A DNA stretch of 64,000 bases from Apricaphanius iberus (taxonomy: Eukaryota > Chordata > Actinopteri > Cyprinodontiformes > Aphaniidae): positions 868,001-932,000 of the forward strand of contig JAPXFQ010000074.1 of assembly GCA_028564705.1 (NCBI GenBank), in the 5' to 3' direction. Position numbers and translations under genes: made by a program. This document shows positions 22,301 to 33,486 of this stretch, in pieces. Position 1 is the stretch's first letter. Each line of letters starts with the position of its first letter. The notes under the pieces were generated by a model. It worked only from the letters and a program-made list of their open reading frames with translations, made no database searches and was not told where the DNA came from.

Positions 22301-25300
22301 GATGTTTCTGACGCTGGCTCTTGTTCAAGGGTGGCTTGAACGAAGCAGAGCAACAACGGAAACACGTCTTGCAAACCTCCGTGTGTAGTAGTTCTTGAAG
22401 CCTTGACTCCACCTGCACTCCACTCTTTGTGAATATACCCGACAGTATGAATGGGTATGGTTTCACAATCCTCTCCAGGGTGTAGTTATCCCTATTCCTC
22501 GTACACTGTTTTCTACCACATTTTGCCCTTCCCTTCACCTCTCTATTAATGTGGTTGGACACAGAGCTCTGTGAACAGCAAGCCTCTTCAGTAATGACCT
22601 TTTGTGTCTTGCCTTCCTTGTGCAAAGTGTCAGTGGTCGTCTTTTGGAAAACTGTCAAGTCAGTAGTCTTCCCAATTATTGTGTAGCCTACAGAACTAGT
22701 CTTAGAGACCATTTAAAGGCTTTTGAAGGTAATTTTAGTTAATTGGCTGATTAGAGTTCTGCACCAGGTGTCTTATTGAACATTGTCAGAATATTTTCTG
22801 AGAAACTTAATTGGGGCTTTTATTAGTTTTAAATTCTAATAATCAAATTAAAAATAAATAAACGGTTGAAATATATAAACCTGTGTGTGTCATGATCCGT
22901 CCCTGTCTGTGTTATTTGTTCCTCCCTGTTTGTTTCTTCCCCGTCTGTCTGTGTTGATTAGCCCTAGTTGGTTTCACGTGTGTCCTATTAGGCCTCCCAG
23001 TGTTTTCCTTCTCTGCTCCCAGGGGCCTGTACCATGAAGGTAGCTGAACAAACTCGGGGTTACAGGATTGGTTTTGAGTCGGCAAAACCAAACCGATGCA
23101 ATCAGGCTTTATTGGTACCATGACGCAGCTTATCAACTTTCTCTGTCAACTCAGGCTTTGATCCTTAAGCTATGATTAATCCACACGCGCGGTCACATAA
23201 TAGAGTGACGTCGACACTGAACAACCAATAGCGTTCGATATGGATAGAGCGAGAGGTATACACTTTTCAGCAGAGGAGCAAGAGATAATTCTTCAGAAAT
23301 ATGAAGAATATAGAAGTATTTTTCAAGCACGCAGTAACACTGTATCTGCTGCCAAAGCAAGAGAACAATCTTGGTGGAAGATTGCTGATTGCGTTAATGC
23401 GTAGGTTAAACAATTAATGTACATTTATGTAGGCTTATCATATTAAAAATATATTAAATGCTAAAATGAAAATGTATTCGTGTTGATTTTATATATATAT
23501 ATATAGAGTATATGTGTGTAGATGTATGTAAAATGTGAATGTATAGGCCATTGCATCCTAAGAAAGATTGATATTCATTGATTTTTAGATGCAACCCCAA
23601 CTCCAAACGTTCTTGGCATCAGATCAAGACAAAATATAAAAATATAATTCAAAGTGGTGAGTATTTACCATAACCTTTTATTATTTTTTTGAACATTTAA
23701 TCACAAACACTTGTTTGCAGAAAACAGAAAAAAATGTGAAATGAGGAAAACTGGGGGAGGGCCACCTCCTCAAGATTACACTGTGGCTCTGAGCAACAAT
23801 AAGGGGCGGCCGATTATGGATGCGGTACAGTAAGGGCATGGCTTCAACGAGTCACATTTGTTATGTGCGGCTCAAGAAGTTCACAAAGATAAGACATTCC
23901 TTCCGCGGAAAATCTGTATCTTTCATACAAGTAAGCATCAGGAAAGTCAAATGGATTTTGTCTGTCCCTAAAAACTCTTTCTCTACGAAGTGCTCGTCTA
24001 ACAATTTGCGCGGAGATGTCCACAGGATTTGGGAGAAAAGGTGAAGCCATTGCAACAGAGAACAGACGCTGGGAATTAGTTACGTCACATATATGTTTCT
24101 TTGCTCACAGCTGATTGGTCAAACTTCAGTCTGAGATCTCGAATCCAGAACATAACCTGCCCCGGAGCAGGTTAGCCGTGCAGCGTAAGATACCATGGCA
24201 ACGAACACCGATCAAAGCCGAGCTACTTTCATAGTACCTAAAACCCAGGGTTGGCGTAAACTAAGCTGAAACATAGCTGGCTAGCCACCTAATCCGGCTT
24301 CATGGTACAAGCCCCTGGTGTTCTTCGTTTCCTGATTACCCACCCTTCTGTGTCAGTCTGTCCTCGTCGGGTCGTTGTTGTCATTATCTCCCCTAGTTCT
24401 CGTTGTCGCCTTCTCCGTGCTTCTCGTTTTGCTTTTGGACTATTAATAAACATGGGCCGTAAGAGCCACAAACGCCGCTCCGCATCTGGGTCCTCATTCA
24501 ACCAACCTTGACCAAACCTGACAGTGTGTAATTAATGAATCTAATACATGTTTCTTTTTTTGAATGGAATTAATGAAAAATATGAACTTTTTTATGTTAT
24601 TCAAATTTTATGACCAGCACCTGTATATGTGAAGCAAGGTCAAAAGTGACATATGCAACTCTAAACCTCGAGGAGAAGGCTTGTATCATTACCATTGAAC
24701 CTCACAAGCCAGAACTGTGACACCGGTCATATAGGCACCAAAATGCCGTATCAAGGAGCCTGGTACCCCGTACTCCTGGAGTAACCCCCACAGAACTACC
24801 AAGGAATACGGTCACATGACTTCTCCAAATCCGCTTAATACTCACCTAATATGCAAATGTATATGCCGATAAGCAGAGGTGGACTACCAAAATAAAAGAT
24901 GGGTCTTGCAAAACTCTATACAAACTGCTGGCAAAACTGTTACTCATGCTAAATACGTGGTTTGTAAATTAAATATTTAGCTATAAATTGTGATACTCAT
25001 AAATAAATGAATAACACAGGGGAAATATGACTTTAAAAAATGCCCACATTTTTTTCTCTTTTGACAAGCTGAATTTTTTTTACTATGTAACTTTACAAAC
25101 AGTACCCCATCTAGTTTTACCCAAAAACTGGGATTAAAAAAACTAAGAAATACTGGCTTTATACTCACAGAATAAGGCTAATAAAATTATACTGAAATAC
25201 ACACATCCAGCTGAAAAGAAGACAGACAAGTTTCCAATCACACAACAGACCCTAAAAAGTTTAAAGTAAAATCCTAGAAGAGTTGTGCACTACTTTTGTG

Positions 25301-26795
25301 AAACAATTTTTCTGACGGCTACCCCAGGAACTCATGTCAAATTGTAAAGAAGACTTAAGCCACAAACATTAGACCCTTTCAGTTCAGATTTCCTCCGTAG
25401 GCATGCACCCATACACATGTCTATCAAGATGCACCTTGCATCACGAAATCAAAAGAGTGTGCCTCAGTATAACTCAACAGTGAGTTGTATGATATTAGAA
25501 AAAAATGACCTGACGATTTTCCAAATTGACAATATATACTCTCATATAAAATAAATACGGAAATTTTCAACAGATGACTTTAGTAGCATTTACGTTAATC
25601 TGCACTTCTGCAATCTTACTGACATTTATCCAACACTGATTCTACCCCATTAAAAATGGTCAAATGCATAAAATATTTAGTTAATACAACTGGTACAATG
25701 GTTTTCATGTCTATTTAAAACGTAGATATTCTTATTTTTAGGGCTACATGATATCACAAAATCTGGCAATTATATTAGTAGTTATTTTGATGACAATATC
25801 AGATGCCATATATAACTGTTTTATTATTACCTCTCTTTCTCATCAGTGGTTCCAATGAATTCCAGGAATGTCTGACTTTACCTTATTGTATGACATACAA
25901 CATGTGTAGATTTTGGAAAGAGTGCATGATCTGAAAGGTGTTATTGTCTCGGGAAGTTTTCAGCTTCTCTCTCTTCTGTCTGTCTTTAGTACAGCCTCTC
26001 ATGCTCTTTCACTTTTTTCCCCACTTTCTGTCTTTTTGTCTGTCCTTACCTTTTCATTGGTGATTCTTTTTCCTTTGTATCTTCTCTGTGTTCTATGTTC
26101 ACCTTTTATTTCTTTCCTTTTTTTGTATCTCCCACATTTTGATGTTTATTTCTTTCATCCATTGGACAACCATGCCATTGTCCTCTTGACAAATTATTTT
26201 TCTTTTCCTGCACATTTTGCTCATTGTTCTATCATTTCAAATTGCTTGTTCAATTTTCACCTAGGGCAGCGGTTCGGTTAAAGGCTGCCCAGATGCTTCA
26301 AGGTCCGGTTCTAGCACACCAAGCCATGGACGTCGGCAGCTTCCACAGGTCCCACACACCCCGCGGCCTGGGGTGGCCTACAGGACTGCATACTCCTCTC
26401 AAGTGCACTTTGTGTCTAGTCAGGCCTCTCAGAGTCCAGGCCGACTAAGCCGTGGCCAGTCGGAACACAACACCCTCCGTCATAGCGGTTCCCACTACTT
26501 CCCCTGCCCTGTCACCCGTATCGGCTCAGAGCCCTTTCTGGGCCAGGGCCATGGTGAGTCCCTGGGCGACCCTTACAGCAGCTTCCAGAACCAGCTGGAT
26601 GTCTTCCAGGATGTGGCATCACTGTCCCCTACCCCTAGTGCCGAACAGTCTCCCCGGACCTCACTGCCTCGAATGATGGTAGTTCTACATTCAAATCTTT
26701 GTGTAGACCCTAGTGTGCCCAATGGGTACCATTTAACCTTAGGGGGCAGCACCAGCCTAGGCACTGGTGGCAGGGCACTGAGGTACAAGAGATAG
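13078..26795 (+). CDS. cacna1b: N-type voltage-gated calcium channel alpha-1B, last three coding exons
   Basis: C-terminal cytoplasmic tail of Cav2.2, the pore subunit of presynaptic N-type calcium channels. Coding is join(13078-13333, 17058-17266, 26265-26795), with phases matching (A|GA = Arg, then phase 0). In order it shows [10 protein letters not shown] followed by 11 His and [16 protein letters not shown] and [11 protein letters not shown]; then [45 protein letters not shown] and [10 protein letters not shown]. These match the remembered Cav2.2 tail rather than Cav2.1. All channel domains (repeats I-IV, EF-hand, IQ) lie upstream of the window. The frame stops at TAG 26793-26795 without the usual C-terminal PDZ ligand (see findings). 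Which teleost paralogue this is cannot be told here. Confidence 0.92.
13440..13650 (+). repeat. SINE-type repeat
   Basis: Contains TTTGAATCTCTGCTTAGT, GGTTGCCAGCTTGTGG, GGTGGCGCCTATGTG, AATCGGTGAATGTAGTATAA and GCGCAATACAAACATTTACC. This is the layout of common fish tRNA-derived/LINE-tailed SINEs ending ...AAAGCGCTATACAAAT. Identified by recall only. Confidence 0.55.
13651..14779. other. cacna1b intron sequence, nothing specific
   Basis: Part of the intron between 13333 and 17058. No repeat boundary or exon recognised. Confidence 0.5.
14780..15377 (-). pseudogene. Sleeping Beauty/Tdr1-like Tc1 remnant
   Basis: On the minus strand this corresponds to the 5' part of a Sleeping Beauty-type Tc1 element. 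Recognisable blocks are GTCAGAAGTATACATTTCATG, GCCCACTCCTTTTGACAGAA (broken at about 14895 by an insertion), GATTTTTCCATGATGTCACAGA, GGAGATGCCTTCATATGCATCC and AGTTAGCCTATCAGTAAC. It is diverged and lacks most of the transposase, so it is a relic. Confidence 0.6.
15379..16490. mobile_element. TIR element (TTTAAAGAGTAACTC ends)
   Basis: The left end TTTAAAGAGTAACTCGCC pairs with the right end GGTGAGTTGCTCTTTAAA. The interior has a TATATAAGAGGTGCGG promoter-like stretch near 15658, no transposase, and a 157-codon ORF (15996-16469) without recognisable domains. End fragments of the same family occur near 7170-7195 and 58200. No clear target duplication. Confidence 0.6.
17058..17266 (+). CDS. cacna1b: cacna1b coding exon with YYSCDRF block
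   Basis: Acceptor TTTAAG before 17058 and donor GTAAGA at 17267. After the split Arg codon, 69 open codons encode [49 protein letters not shown] and EEQETSKKQ. The block aligns with the RGRSQERR..SSEKQRFYSCDRF region of Cav2.2. A longer ORF in another frame (from 17013) is not the coding frame. Confidence 0.9.
18196..18465 (-). repeat. Tandem duplication in the LINE 3' region
   Basis: An approximately 135-bp block (TAACATTAACCTGTCTCC .. CTCTACCTG) occurs twice head to tail at 18196-18330 and 18331-18465. The other two LINE copies have one unit. Confidence 0.75.
18529..19956 (-). pseudogene. LINE ORF2 reverse transcriptase with one in-frame stop
   Basis: A frame of 391 open codons (19704-18529) continues upstream in the same frame to 19956, broken by one TGA at 19771-19773. 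Upstream: [27 protein letters not shown]. Downstream: [13 protein letters not shown] (first catalytic Asp, residues 21-33 of the 391), [13 protein letters not shown] (79-91), [13 protein letters not shown] with the YADD pair at 112-115, then [13 protein letters not shown] and [14 protein letters not shown]. The catalytic RT motifs are intact, but the stop and further breaks upstream of 19956 mean no full protein. The endonuclease domain is absent. Not a host gene. Confidence 0.88.
20431..21098. other. cacna1b intron sequence, nothing specific
   Basis: AT-rich intron DNA between the LINE and the Tc1 element. No exon or element boundary recognised. Confidence 0.5.
21435..22025. mobile_element. 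Foreign DNA replacing part of the Tc1 interior
   Basis: Tc1 sequence breaks off after GCAGCAATGCAGTGTGGCAT and resumes at CAAACTTCCTGGTAGATAGC. About 400 bp of expected Tc1 interior is missing and about 590 bp of other DNA is present. It includes a GTAACGCAACAC .. GTTACTCCCAACACTG segment (21448-21590), resembling ends of short fish DNA transposons, and a GGCCCGGTCCGTTTACC segment near 21815. Confidence 0.5.
22152..22712 (-). pseudogene. Tc1 transposase, 5' portion
   Basis: 186 open codons starting [15 protein letters not shown]. An N-terminal helix-turn-helix region ([20 protein letters not shown], then [15 protein letters not shown]) is followed by a basic linker [10 protein letters not shown], and [15 protein letters not shown] with the first catalytic Asp. 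The frame ends before the second Asp, and the remaining coding part falls in the region removed at 21.4-22.0 kb. It is therefore inactive. Family knowledge: Tc1 DD34E transposases cut and paste into TA. Confidence 0.88.
23240..23833 (+). CDS. Harbinger Myb/SANT-like DNA-binding protein (three exons)
   Basis: join(23240-23400, 23589-23656, 23721-23833), about 113 codons, with GT/AG splice sites and matching phases. The product begins [20 protein letters not shown], continues [12 protein letters not shown], then [20 protein letters not shown], then [18 protein letters not shown] and NNKGRPIMD, and stops at TAA 23831-23833. This is the second protein of PIF/Harbinger elements, a Myb-like (MSANTD/NAIF1-type) protein that binds the transposon ends and helps bring the transposase to the nucleus. 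It looks C-terminally shortened by the internal deletion. Intact splice sites and frame are notable in a decayed element. Confidence 0.75.
23844..24050 (-). pseudogene. HARBI1-like transposase, N-terminal fragment
   Basis: 68 codons: [20 protein letters not shown], then [25 protein letters not shown] and [10 protein letters not shown], the usual start of fish Harbinger transposases. The DDE catalytic part is missing, lost in the deletion that brings it against the 3' end of the Myb-like gene. Confidence 0.8.
24624..26264. other. cacna1b intron sequence before the last exon
   Basis: AT-rich intron ending in a long pyrimidine-rich stretch (about 25960-26260), which produces an apparent hydrophobic ORF at 25913-26281 that is not coding. 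A compositionally distinct segment at 24690-24830 (CCGTATCAAGGAGCC, TACTCCTGGAGTAACCCC) may be a repeat; I cannot name it. Confidence 0.5.
26265..26795 (+). CDS. cacna1b: cacna1b terminal coding exon
   Basis: Acceptor TTTTCACCTAG before 26265. 176 codons from [20 protein letters not shown] to RALRYKR, then TAG. Motifs shared with Cav2.2: [57 protein letters not shown] and [10 protein letters not shown]. In mammals the protein goes on about 15 residues past GGRA to end in a D-x-W-C PDZ ligand. Here the frame closes after seven residues, while codons for GDEWC lie at 26798-26812 in the +2 frame with no stop directly after them. Confidence 0.92.
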   Translation, partial: GSGSVKGCPDASRSGSSTPSHGRRQLPQVPHTPRPGVAYRTAYSSQVHFVSSQASQSPGRLSRGQSEHNTLRHSGSHYFPCPVTRIGSEPFLGQGHGESLGDPYSSFQNQLDVFQDVASLSPTPSAEQSPRTSLPRMMVVLHSNLCVDPSVPNGYHLTLGGSTSLGTGGRALRYKR

Positions 26796-29700
26796 ATGGG
26801 GACGAATGGTGCTACCATGGCTTTAAACCAACCATTCTAATGCATTTTGAGGCATTGTGATGGGTTTTATCAGCACATATGAAAGGCATTAGGTTACATG
26901 GTCACTTTGTGTTTGATACTGTATTCTAACTCAAAGAGTTAAGGTAAGGCTTCACGTGGCATTCCAAAACAAAATAGAATACATTTTTCCAATAGATGTC
27001 TTCCTCTGGCAGTTGTTGGTTTCCTTGGGTCTTATTTTTTTGGTTGTCACCTCCATATTGATCTTGAAAGAACAATTAACAAATGATATAATCTATTTAT
27101 TCTTATTAACACTTAGCCTTCAGTGAGGGAGCTGGGGTTTTTTCTCATGATGGCTTTAGTTAAACACTTGCCTTTTTGTCATTACATTGCAAGCTGTTGA
27201 GAAAGTGGATTGTTGTTTGTGCAGCAAACCTTTTCCAAATAGTTCTTTTTTTATATAAACTTAACACTGCACCAACCTGTCCTTTCATAAGGCAGCAAAT
27301 ATAAAGGATTTCCCCTAACAAACTAACATGTTCAAATAGTCGTTTAATTCTCCATAATTGTAATTTATCAGCAGTCTATTTTGGATGGGTCCACTAGGTT
27401 TTGTTTTGTCTTGGAGCTTGCACGGTTCACCAGTATTAATACAAAGTGAACTCTAGCAATTCTGTGAAAGATGTCTCTACAAAGACATTTTTAATATGCT
27501 AACCACAAGATACCAGCGTGTTGGCCTTTTTTTCTACTTTAGTAGCAAAACTCACTTCACTGTAGCACCTCGAAAGGGAACATTTATTAGATTTTTATGG
27601 TATGATTTCAACCTTTTGCAAATGTTTGTATATATATTTAAATAGCTGATTAAGGCTTAATTAATCTACTTATTTATCCATTTTGCTGGATCAACAATTT
27701 ATTTAATTAAAAATATTTGCTTAGCATGCATGTTTTCAGAATATGTCAACTATGTACATTTGGAGCTCTTAACCAGCAAGAAATGGGAAGTCTTCAGCTG
27801 TGGTGCGTTGAAGTTGGTCACGTAGCTCATGCTTAGAGTTTCAGTAATCACTATTTTTTTGTCTGATTTCTAATATTTGTCTTTTGTAAGTCTATAAGTT
27901 TTTGACCTGCCAACACAGATTTTAGCCCATTTCAGTTCCTGCTTAACAACCGGAGCATTGGTGTGAGTGGTCATTAATTTATATTCGGAGGTCATGTCAC
28001 ACAGTCATGGGATAGAGCAGTCACTTTAAATAAGGGTTGTCCTATTTTAAAAGATTTTATTTCCCCAAGTTGACATTTTAAAGTGTCTTTGGCATGCTAA
28101 ATAAGCATTTAGGATTATGAAATAGAGTGCTCTCCATCCTTATATCCTGGAGAATGTGATCTTTACCTTAACTCTGAGATCTCTGCCAACATTTCCAAAT
28201 CACAATGTACCATAACCCGAAAGAAGGTTGATAGAAAGAGAGCGACTTTACTGTAGGCTGTCTTTTCCTTTTACCTCCTGAATAACCTACTTCCTCCCTC
28301 TCCCTTGTTGCCTACGTGATTGCAGACAAGTCTCAAAAGTTTGCAGACAACAAAGTTAAAATAGCTTTTTGTGTCTCGGGTTTTCCTATGATTTTGTTGA
28401 CCAAATGTGACCTAATAGCACCTAAAACTGTGCTTTCACTGAGTCAAAGATTGTAATTTGAGTTACCAAGTTTACCTACACCTACTGTACAGGGCCATTC
28501 AAACTGATTTTTTAAAATTACGTTTAATTACTGGGTTTTTTCAGCTTACGATTCACATAGTTCGATTGGTAGGTAAGATACAGGAATGCTGTAGGGTTCT
28601 AGATGCACAGTCCAATTCAAGAAAAAGCATTTTATTGGAAAAAAGAAACGACAAAAGATCGAATCTGGGATAACAGCTACAAACTAATGCAACATGCAAC
28701 AATAATTTCTACTTTTAATACAATTGTACCTTACTTTAAACTGATGAAAGTGGTCAGTGTTAAAGCAACATAATACAGCACGAGAGCAATTTGTTATGGC
28801 CTCATTTAACTTCATTTTTACACCAAAGTGCAGCCTTTAATGAAACATTGTAGCTTGTTGGAACTTCAAAAAGTGTCGTGTAAAGTACTTGAAGGTTAGC
28901 GTTGTATACTGTTCTAAAGACACCATCATAATATTCAGCTGCAGATCAGTTACTGTGCCAACAATGGACAAGTTACAGTGCTTAAAGCAGCTTTAGACCA
29001 ATATTGTGAGCATGACTTTAAAATTAAAAGTTATTGGTCAAGCTTCCCTTTTTAAGGTTGTTTTCACAGCCAACAGCACAACCATTGCTACCCGCTTTGT
29101 TTCAAACAGTTAGCTGCAGCAGAAGTATGGTGGTTTCAACAGAATATCATGTTTTCAGAGGAAAAGGCTAGAACAGCAGGTTGGAAGATCAGTTAGAGAA
29201 CCTCAGACTATAAAAGATTATAGAACATGCTGTGTTGCTCTTCAGTTTACAACTCCACCATTCCATGATGATGTCTGGTCTTTTATGACATGTCCTTAGT
29301 GTCAGTTGAACAGATGAATGCTGGCTGACTGTCAGCGCTACCTTTCTTCTCAAACATGTTTCTAGCAGTCTTTACAAAGCAATGCATGGTAAGCTGACTA
29401 GTTTGTTTATTGTGAATGGTTTTCTTCAATTGTATGCATTTGTTGTATGGTGTGTTTTAAGTGAACTGCTTACAGTTTGCCATTGTTTCAGGTCTATTTC
29501 TTACAGATTTTCTTTCTTTTGGACGTTGTTGAGACAAAGTGCCTATCCTTTTAGATTTATATACCGTAGAATATAATGCAACATACACTGTTTTCTAATG
29601 CATCCACACCACAGTAGACAGTTGATTTATTTTGTATGTAGCTCTGCAGGAAAATATGTTGCACAGAAAGCCTTATCTGCAAGCAACATTTATACCTACA

Positions 29701-31077
29701 GTATGCTTGAAATCATGAAAAATGATCTTAAACATCATCTTTTTTAATTCACATTAACAATATTGTGAGTGTTTAATTCTTCATAAAACCATGGACTCTG
29801 ATGTAAGAAAAATAGTGTGCATGTTTAGAGTGTAGATGTGGTCAAACAACTGTATTTTTGATAAAAATGTAAGAGAGTGCCCCCGCAAAGCTCCTGTCTT
29901 GTTCTGAATGTAAAATCACGTGGGGATCAGCTGATATCTGATGGGATAGCAGAAGAGTAGTCTGAGTGTGTGAGGACTCTGAGCATCGAGAATAAACTTG
30001 GCCTGCTCTTTTAGAGTTTGTTGAAGTATTTAAACTGCTAAGCACAGAATCTTCTGCATAATTTTTTCTGGTATGTGGAGCTTCACTCATTTACTTTGTT
30101 GTCCTCTCGACAACGAGCAAAAAATGTATGTAATATCATGCCAAGGCACTTACAACCTAGCTTCTTTCATTGCTGACAGAGTAGAATACAATACAATGAC
30201 ACTATTAGCTGTGTTCAAATGACCTGTCTTTGTATGATAGCAGCTCTAGTTAAGTTGCAATGATTGAAATCAATTTGATACAAAGAAAGAAAAAACACGA
30301 AGATGAAGTCACTGAAATGTTTGTTTAGAACAACTGACTTTTTCCTGAATAATTTAATTATAATACAAGTCACTGGAAATGTTTCTCAGCTTGACTTTTT
30401 CCCAACATAAATAGTTAAACTGATTTATTGCCTGTTCTGTTAACAAAAGAATGTTATTTTTATGGTTGCTTGTATAAAAGTGCCCCACAAAAAGAAGTAG
30501 GCCTACATTCAAAAAAAGATATCAGTTATAGCAGCCTCAAAGTAGAAACCATAAAAATGTAATATGTACATCAAAAGTCACGCTAGAATGTTTCCTTGGC
30601 GGTCATTTTAGCTGATAGTCAAAATCCAGTCATAATCTATCTTTACCCATCAGTTTTTAAATTGATAATAAGAACATGTTTTGTAGTTTTACATTTTCAT
30701 TCATTTTAAAGAGTATTTAATCCAAACAAACTGAACATAGAATCAACATCATGCCATTACACTGAGCAGATTAATAGGCTACATGTATTAATTATGAACA
30801 TCTCACCTAAAGGTGGGGGGTGCTTTTACTATGACTTCCATTATTCTTTTCTTGTAAATGCAGCTGAACCTTCTCCAAGACAATAGATATATTTTAATAT
30901 TTTTAAAAAGCTAGCATTTTTAGTGTCCTATTTTTTATTTCCAAGATTTATGTTTTGTGTGTCGTGGGAGTCACTATGAATATTTTCTTTGTTTACTTTT
31001 GTCTCCTAGATTCAAAACAATGGTCCCCAAAATTCAGGCCAGTACTCTAGACCATTCTGGGAGTCATAAAGCAGAAA
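26796..31077. other. cacna1b 3' UTR / downstream region
   Basis: Over 4 kb of AT-rich, mostly single-copy sequence with no recognised element, fitting a long neuronal-gene 3' UTR followed by intergenic DNA. An AATAAA lies at 29991 among other candidates, but the real end of the transcript cannot be chosen from sequence alone. Confidence 0.45.
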
Positions 31078-31529
31078 GGGCCTGATTTATCAAAGTTTTG
31101 TGCTTGTTTAAATGGTCATAAGCTACACAGAGGCGCAAAAACATGCAGCAGGTGATTATTTAACCAGGAGCAGAGAACTTTCCAACTGTTAAATCCGCCG
31201 CAAGATGAATATACAATCAGAATCAATCGTGAAGAGAACATAAAAATACTGTAAGTAAGCATACCATGTGCAGTGTGATTTATCAAACATGAAAATATTT
31301 TTGCCACCTGTCTTAGCACTTATTTTTACCACCTCTGAAAGATATGTCCTAACTATGCCACTACAATTCATCATAAGTTTATTACTGACAAACTACAAAT
31401 ATTCTCACACATTATAACCTAATAGCAGTTAATGCTCTAATGGCCATAAAACTGTCAGTTATGTAAATATTTCCCTTTCTTTTCAAAGACACATAACAAT
31501 TCACTCTTCACTCAACCTGTCTGCGCCTG

Positions 31530-32100
31530 CTTTTTATTTGTTGATCTATTTGGATCCCCATTAGCCTCATCTGTAGTGGTTCCTACTCTCCTTGGGGTCC
31601 AATTAATACAGTATGATAATAATGTACAATACCACGTATATGAGTTTTTACAAACAAAATTCATACATTTCAGATTACATACAAAAGCCAGATGTAATTA
31701 AAAACCCAAAACATTCAGGTAGAACCAAAGCTAAAATGGATTGTAATGCTTTTTAAAAATATGCATGCCCTTAAGTTCTCTAATGTTTTTAGATAATTTA
31801 TTCAGTTCATGAGATGCACTGTAGAAAGCAGATTTTTGCAGAAAGTTTATGTTAATACATTTTACCATTGATTTTATATCACAGGCATATTTAGTATAAT
31901 GGGCATTGTATCTGATCAGGGTAAATAAACTTTCCGTAAAATGATTCCGGTTGACCTATTAAGTTTTCTCTGTTTTGTTTTTTCAAAGAGTAGGTCGCTC
32001 TGCAACTTATCAATTAATAGAGGCCATGATAAAGTGTTGTGCATTTAAACAACATTAGTAGAATATGGACATCTTAGGACTTCTTTAATAAGTCTGACTC
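31530..32100 (-). repeat. LINE 3' end fragment
   Basis: The + strand shows TTTATTTGTTGATCTATTTGG and ATCCCCATTAGC, the complement of a fish LINE 3' end (GCTAATGGGGAT .. AAATAAA), followed by AT-rich upstream sequence. The blocks recur at 2405-2500. Boundaries are approximate. Confidence 0.5.
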
Positions 32101-32389
32101 TGCATTGTTTAAAGAATGGCACATATACACCACTCTCATTAAGTATATTGATGAAAACGGAAACTATAATTCACAATCATTCTAGCCTAATAGTAATTAC
32201 CTCTCTAACAGCCACAGTCTTTACATGTACAATGGGGAGAACAAGTATTTGATACACTTCCGTTATTTTTTAAGTTTTCCCACTTACAAAGCATGTAGAG
32301 GTCTGTAATTTGTATCAAAGGTACTCGTTAATGTGAGGGACAGAATCTAAAACAAAAAAGCAGAAACTTACAGTGGACGATTTTAAAAT

Positions 32390-32525
32390 AATCCATCCAT
32401 CCATTTTCTGAATCGCTAAATTCTCGAGGGGGTCGCGGGGGTGCTGGTGCCTTTCTCCAGCTGTCAACGGGCGAGAGGCGGGGTAGGCTACACCCTGGAC
32501 AGGTCGCCAGTCCATCACAGGGCTT
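32390..32525 (-). repeat. SINE/RTE-tail repeat nested in Tc1
   Basis: ATCCATCCATCCATTTTCTG tail, then GGGGGTCGCGGGGGTGCTGG, CAGCTGTCAACGGGCGAGAG, ACCCTGGACAGGTCGCCAG and TCCATCACAGGG. Same family as 4003-4140. Flanking TTTAAAATAATYMA on both sides is a possible target duplication of about 10 bp (32381-32390 and 32524-32534). Confidence 0.7.
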
Positions 32526-32734
32526 TAAAATAATTAATTTCCATTTTATTGCATGACATAAGTATTTGATCACCTATCAACCAGTAAGAATTTAGGCTCC
32601 CATATACCTGTTAGTTTTTCTTTAAAAAGCACTCACTCTCCACTTATTACCTGTATTAACTGCACCTGTGTGAACTCGTTACCTGTATAAAAGACACCTG
32701 TCCACAAACTCACACAAACTCCTACCTCTCCAGA

Positions 32735-33486
<752 letters not shown>

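Larger units (their letters stand above)
23023..24314. mobile_element. Internally deleted PIF/Harbinger element inside the LTR
   Basis: The ends GGGCCTGTACCATGAAG and CTTCATGGTACAAGCCC are inverted. They are flanked by CAG and CTG (a C-W-G site, not an exact repeat). The element retains a three-exon Myb-like gene on + and the first about 68 codons of a HARBI1-like transposase on -, pointing toward each other. Most of the transposase is deleted between them. Confidence 0.8.
22888..24523 (+). mobile_element. Solo LTR nested in Tc1, itself interrupted
   Basis: The left boundary TGTCATGATCC and right boundary CCTGACA give TG..CA ends, flanked on both sides by GTGTG (22883-22887, 24524-24528) as a 5-bp target duplication. 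AATAAA lies at 24445. Without the inserted Harbinger DNA the LTR is about 340 bp. No gag/pol sequence lies next to it, so it is a solo LTR left by recombination. The left flank is GT-rich, so part of the duplication could be chance. Confidence 0.65.
21099..24623 (-). mobile_element. Tc1 element carrying nested insertions
   Basis: Ends are inverted: CAGGTGCTGGTCATAAAATT at 21099 and the complement at the right, ATTTTATGACCAGCACCTG ending 24623. Each is flanked by TA (21097-21098, 24624-24625), the Tc1 target duplication. The transposase is on the minus strand. The element is interrupted by a replacement at about 21435-22025 and by a solo LTR at 22888-24523. The wording matches a widespread fish Tc1 family. 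Confidence 0.92.

Noticed and set aside
25913..26281. 122-codon hydrophobic ORF
   Set aside because: It comes from the T/C-rich tract before the last cacna1b exon, and Leu/Phe/Ser-only composition is typical of a pyrimidine run.
26573..26818. Minus-strand ORF over the last cacna1b exon
   Set aside because: A shadow of the real frame, which is supported by family motifs and splice phase.
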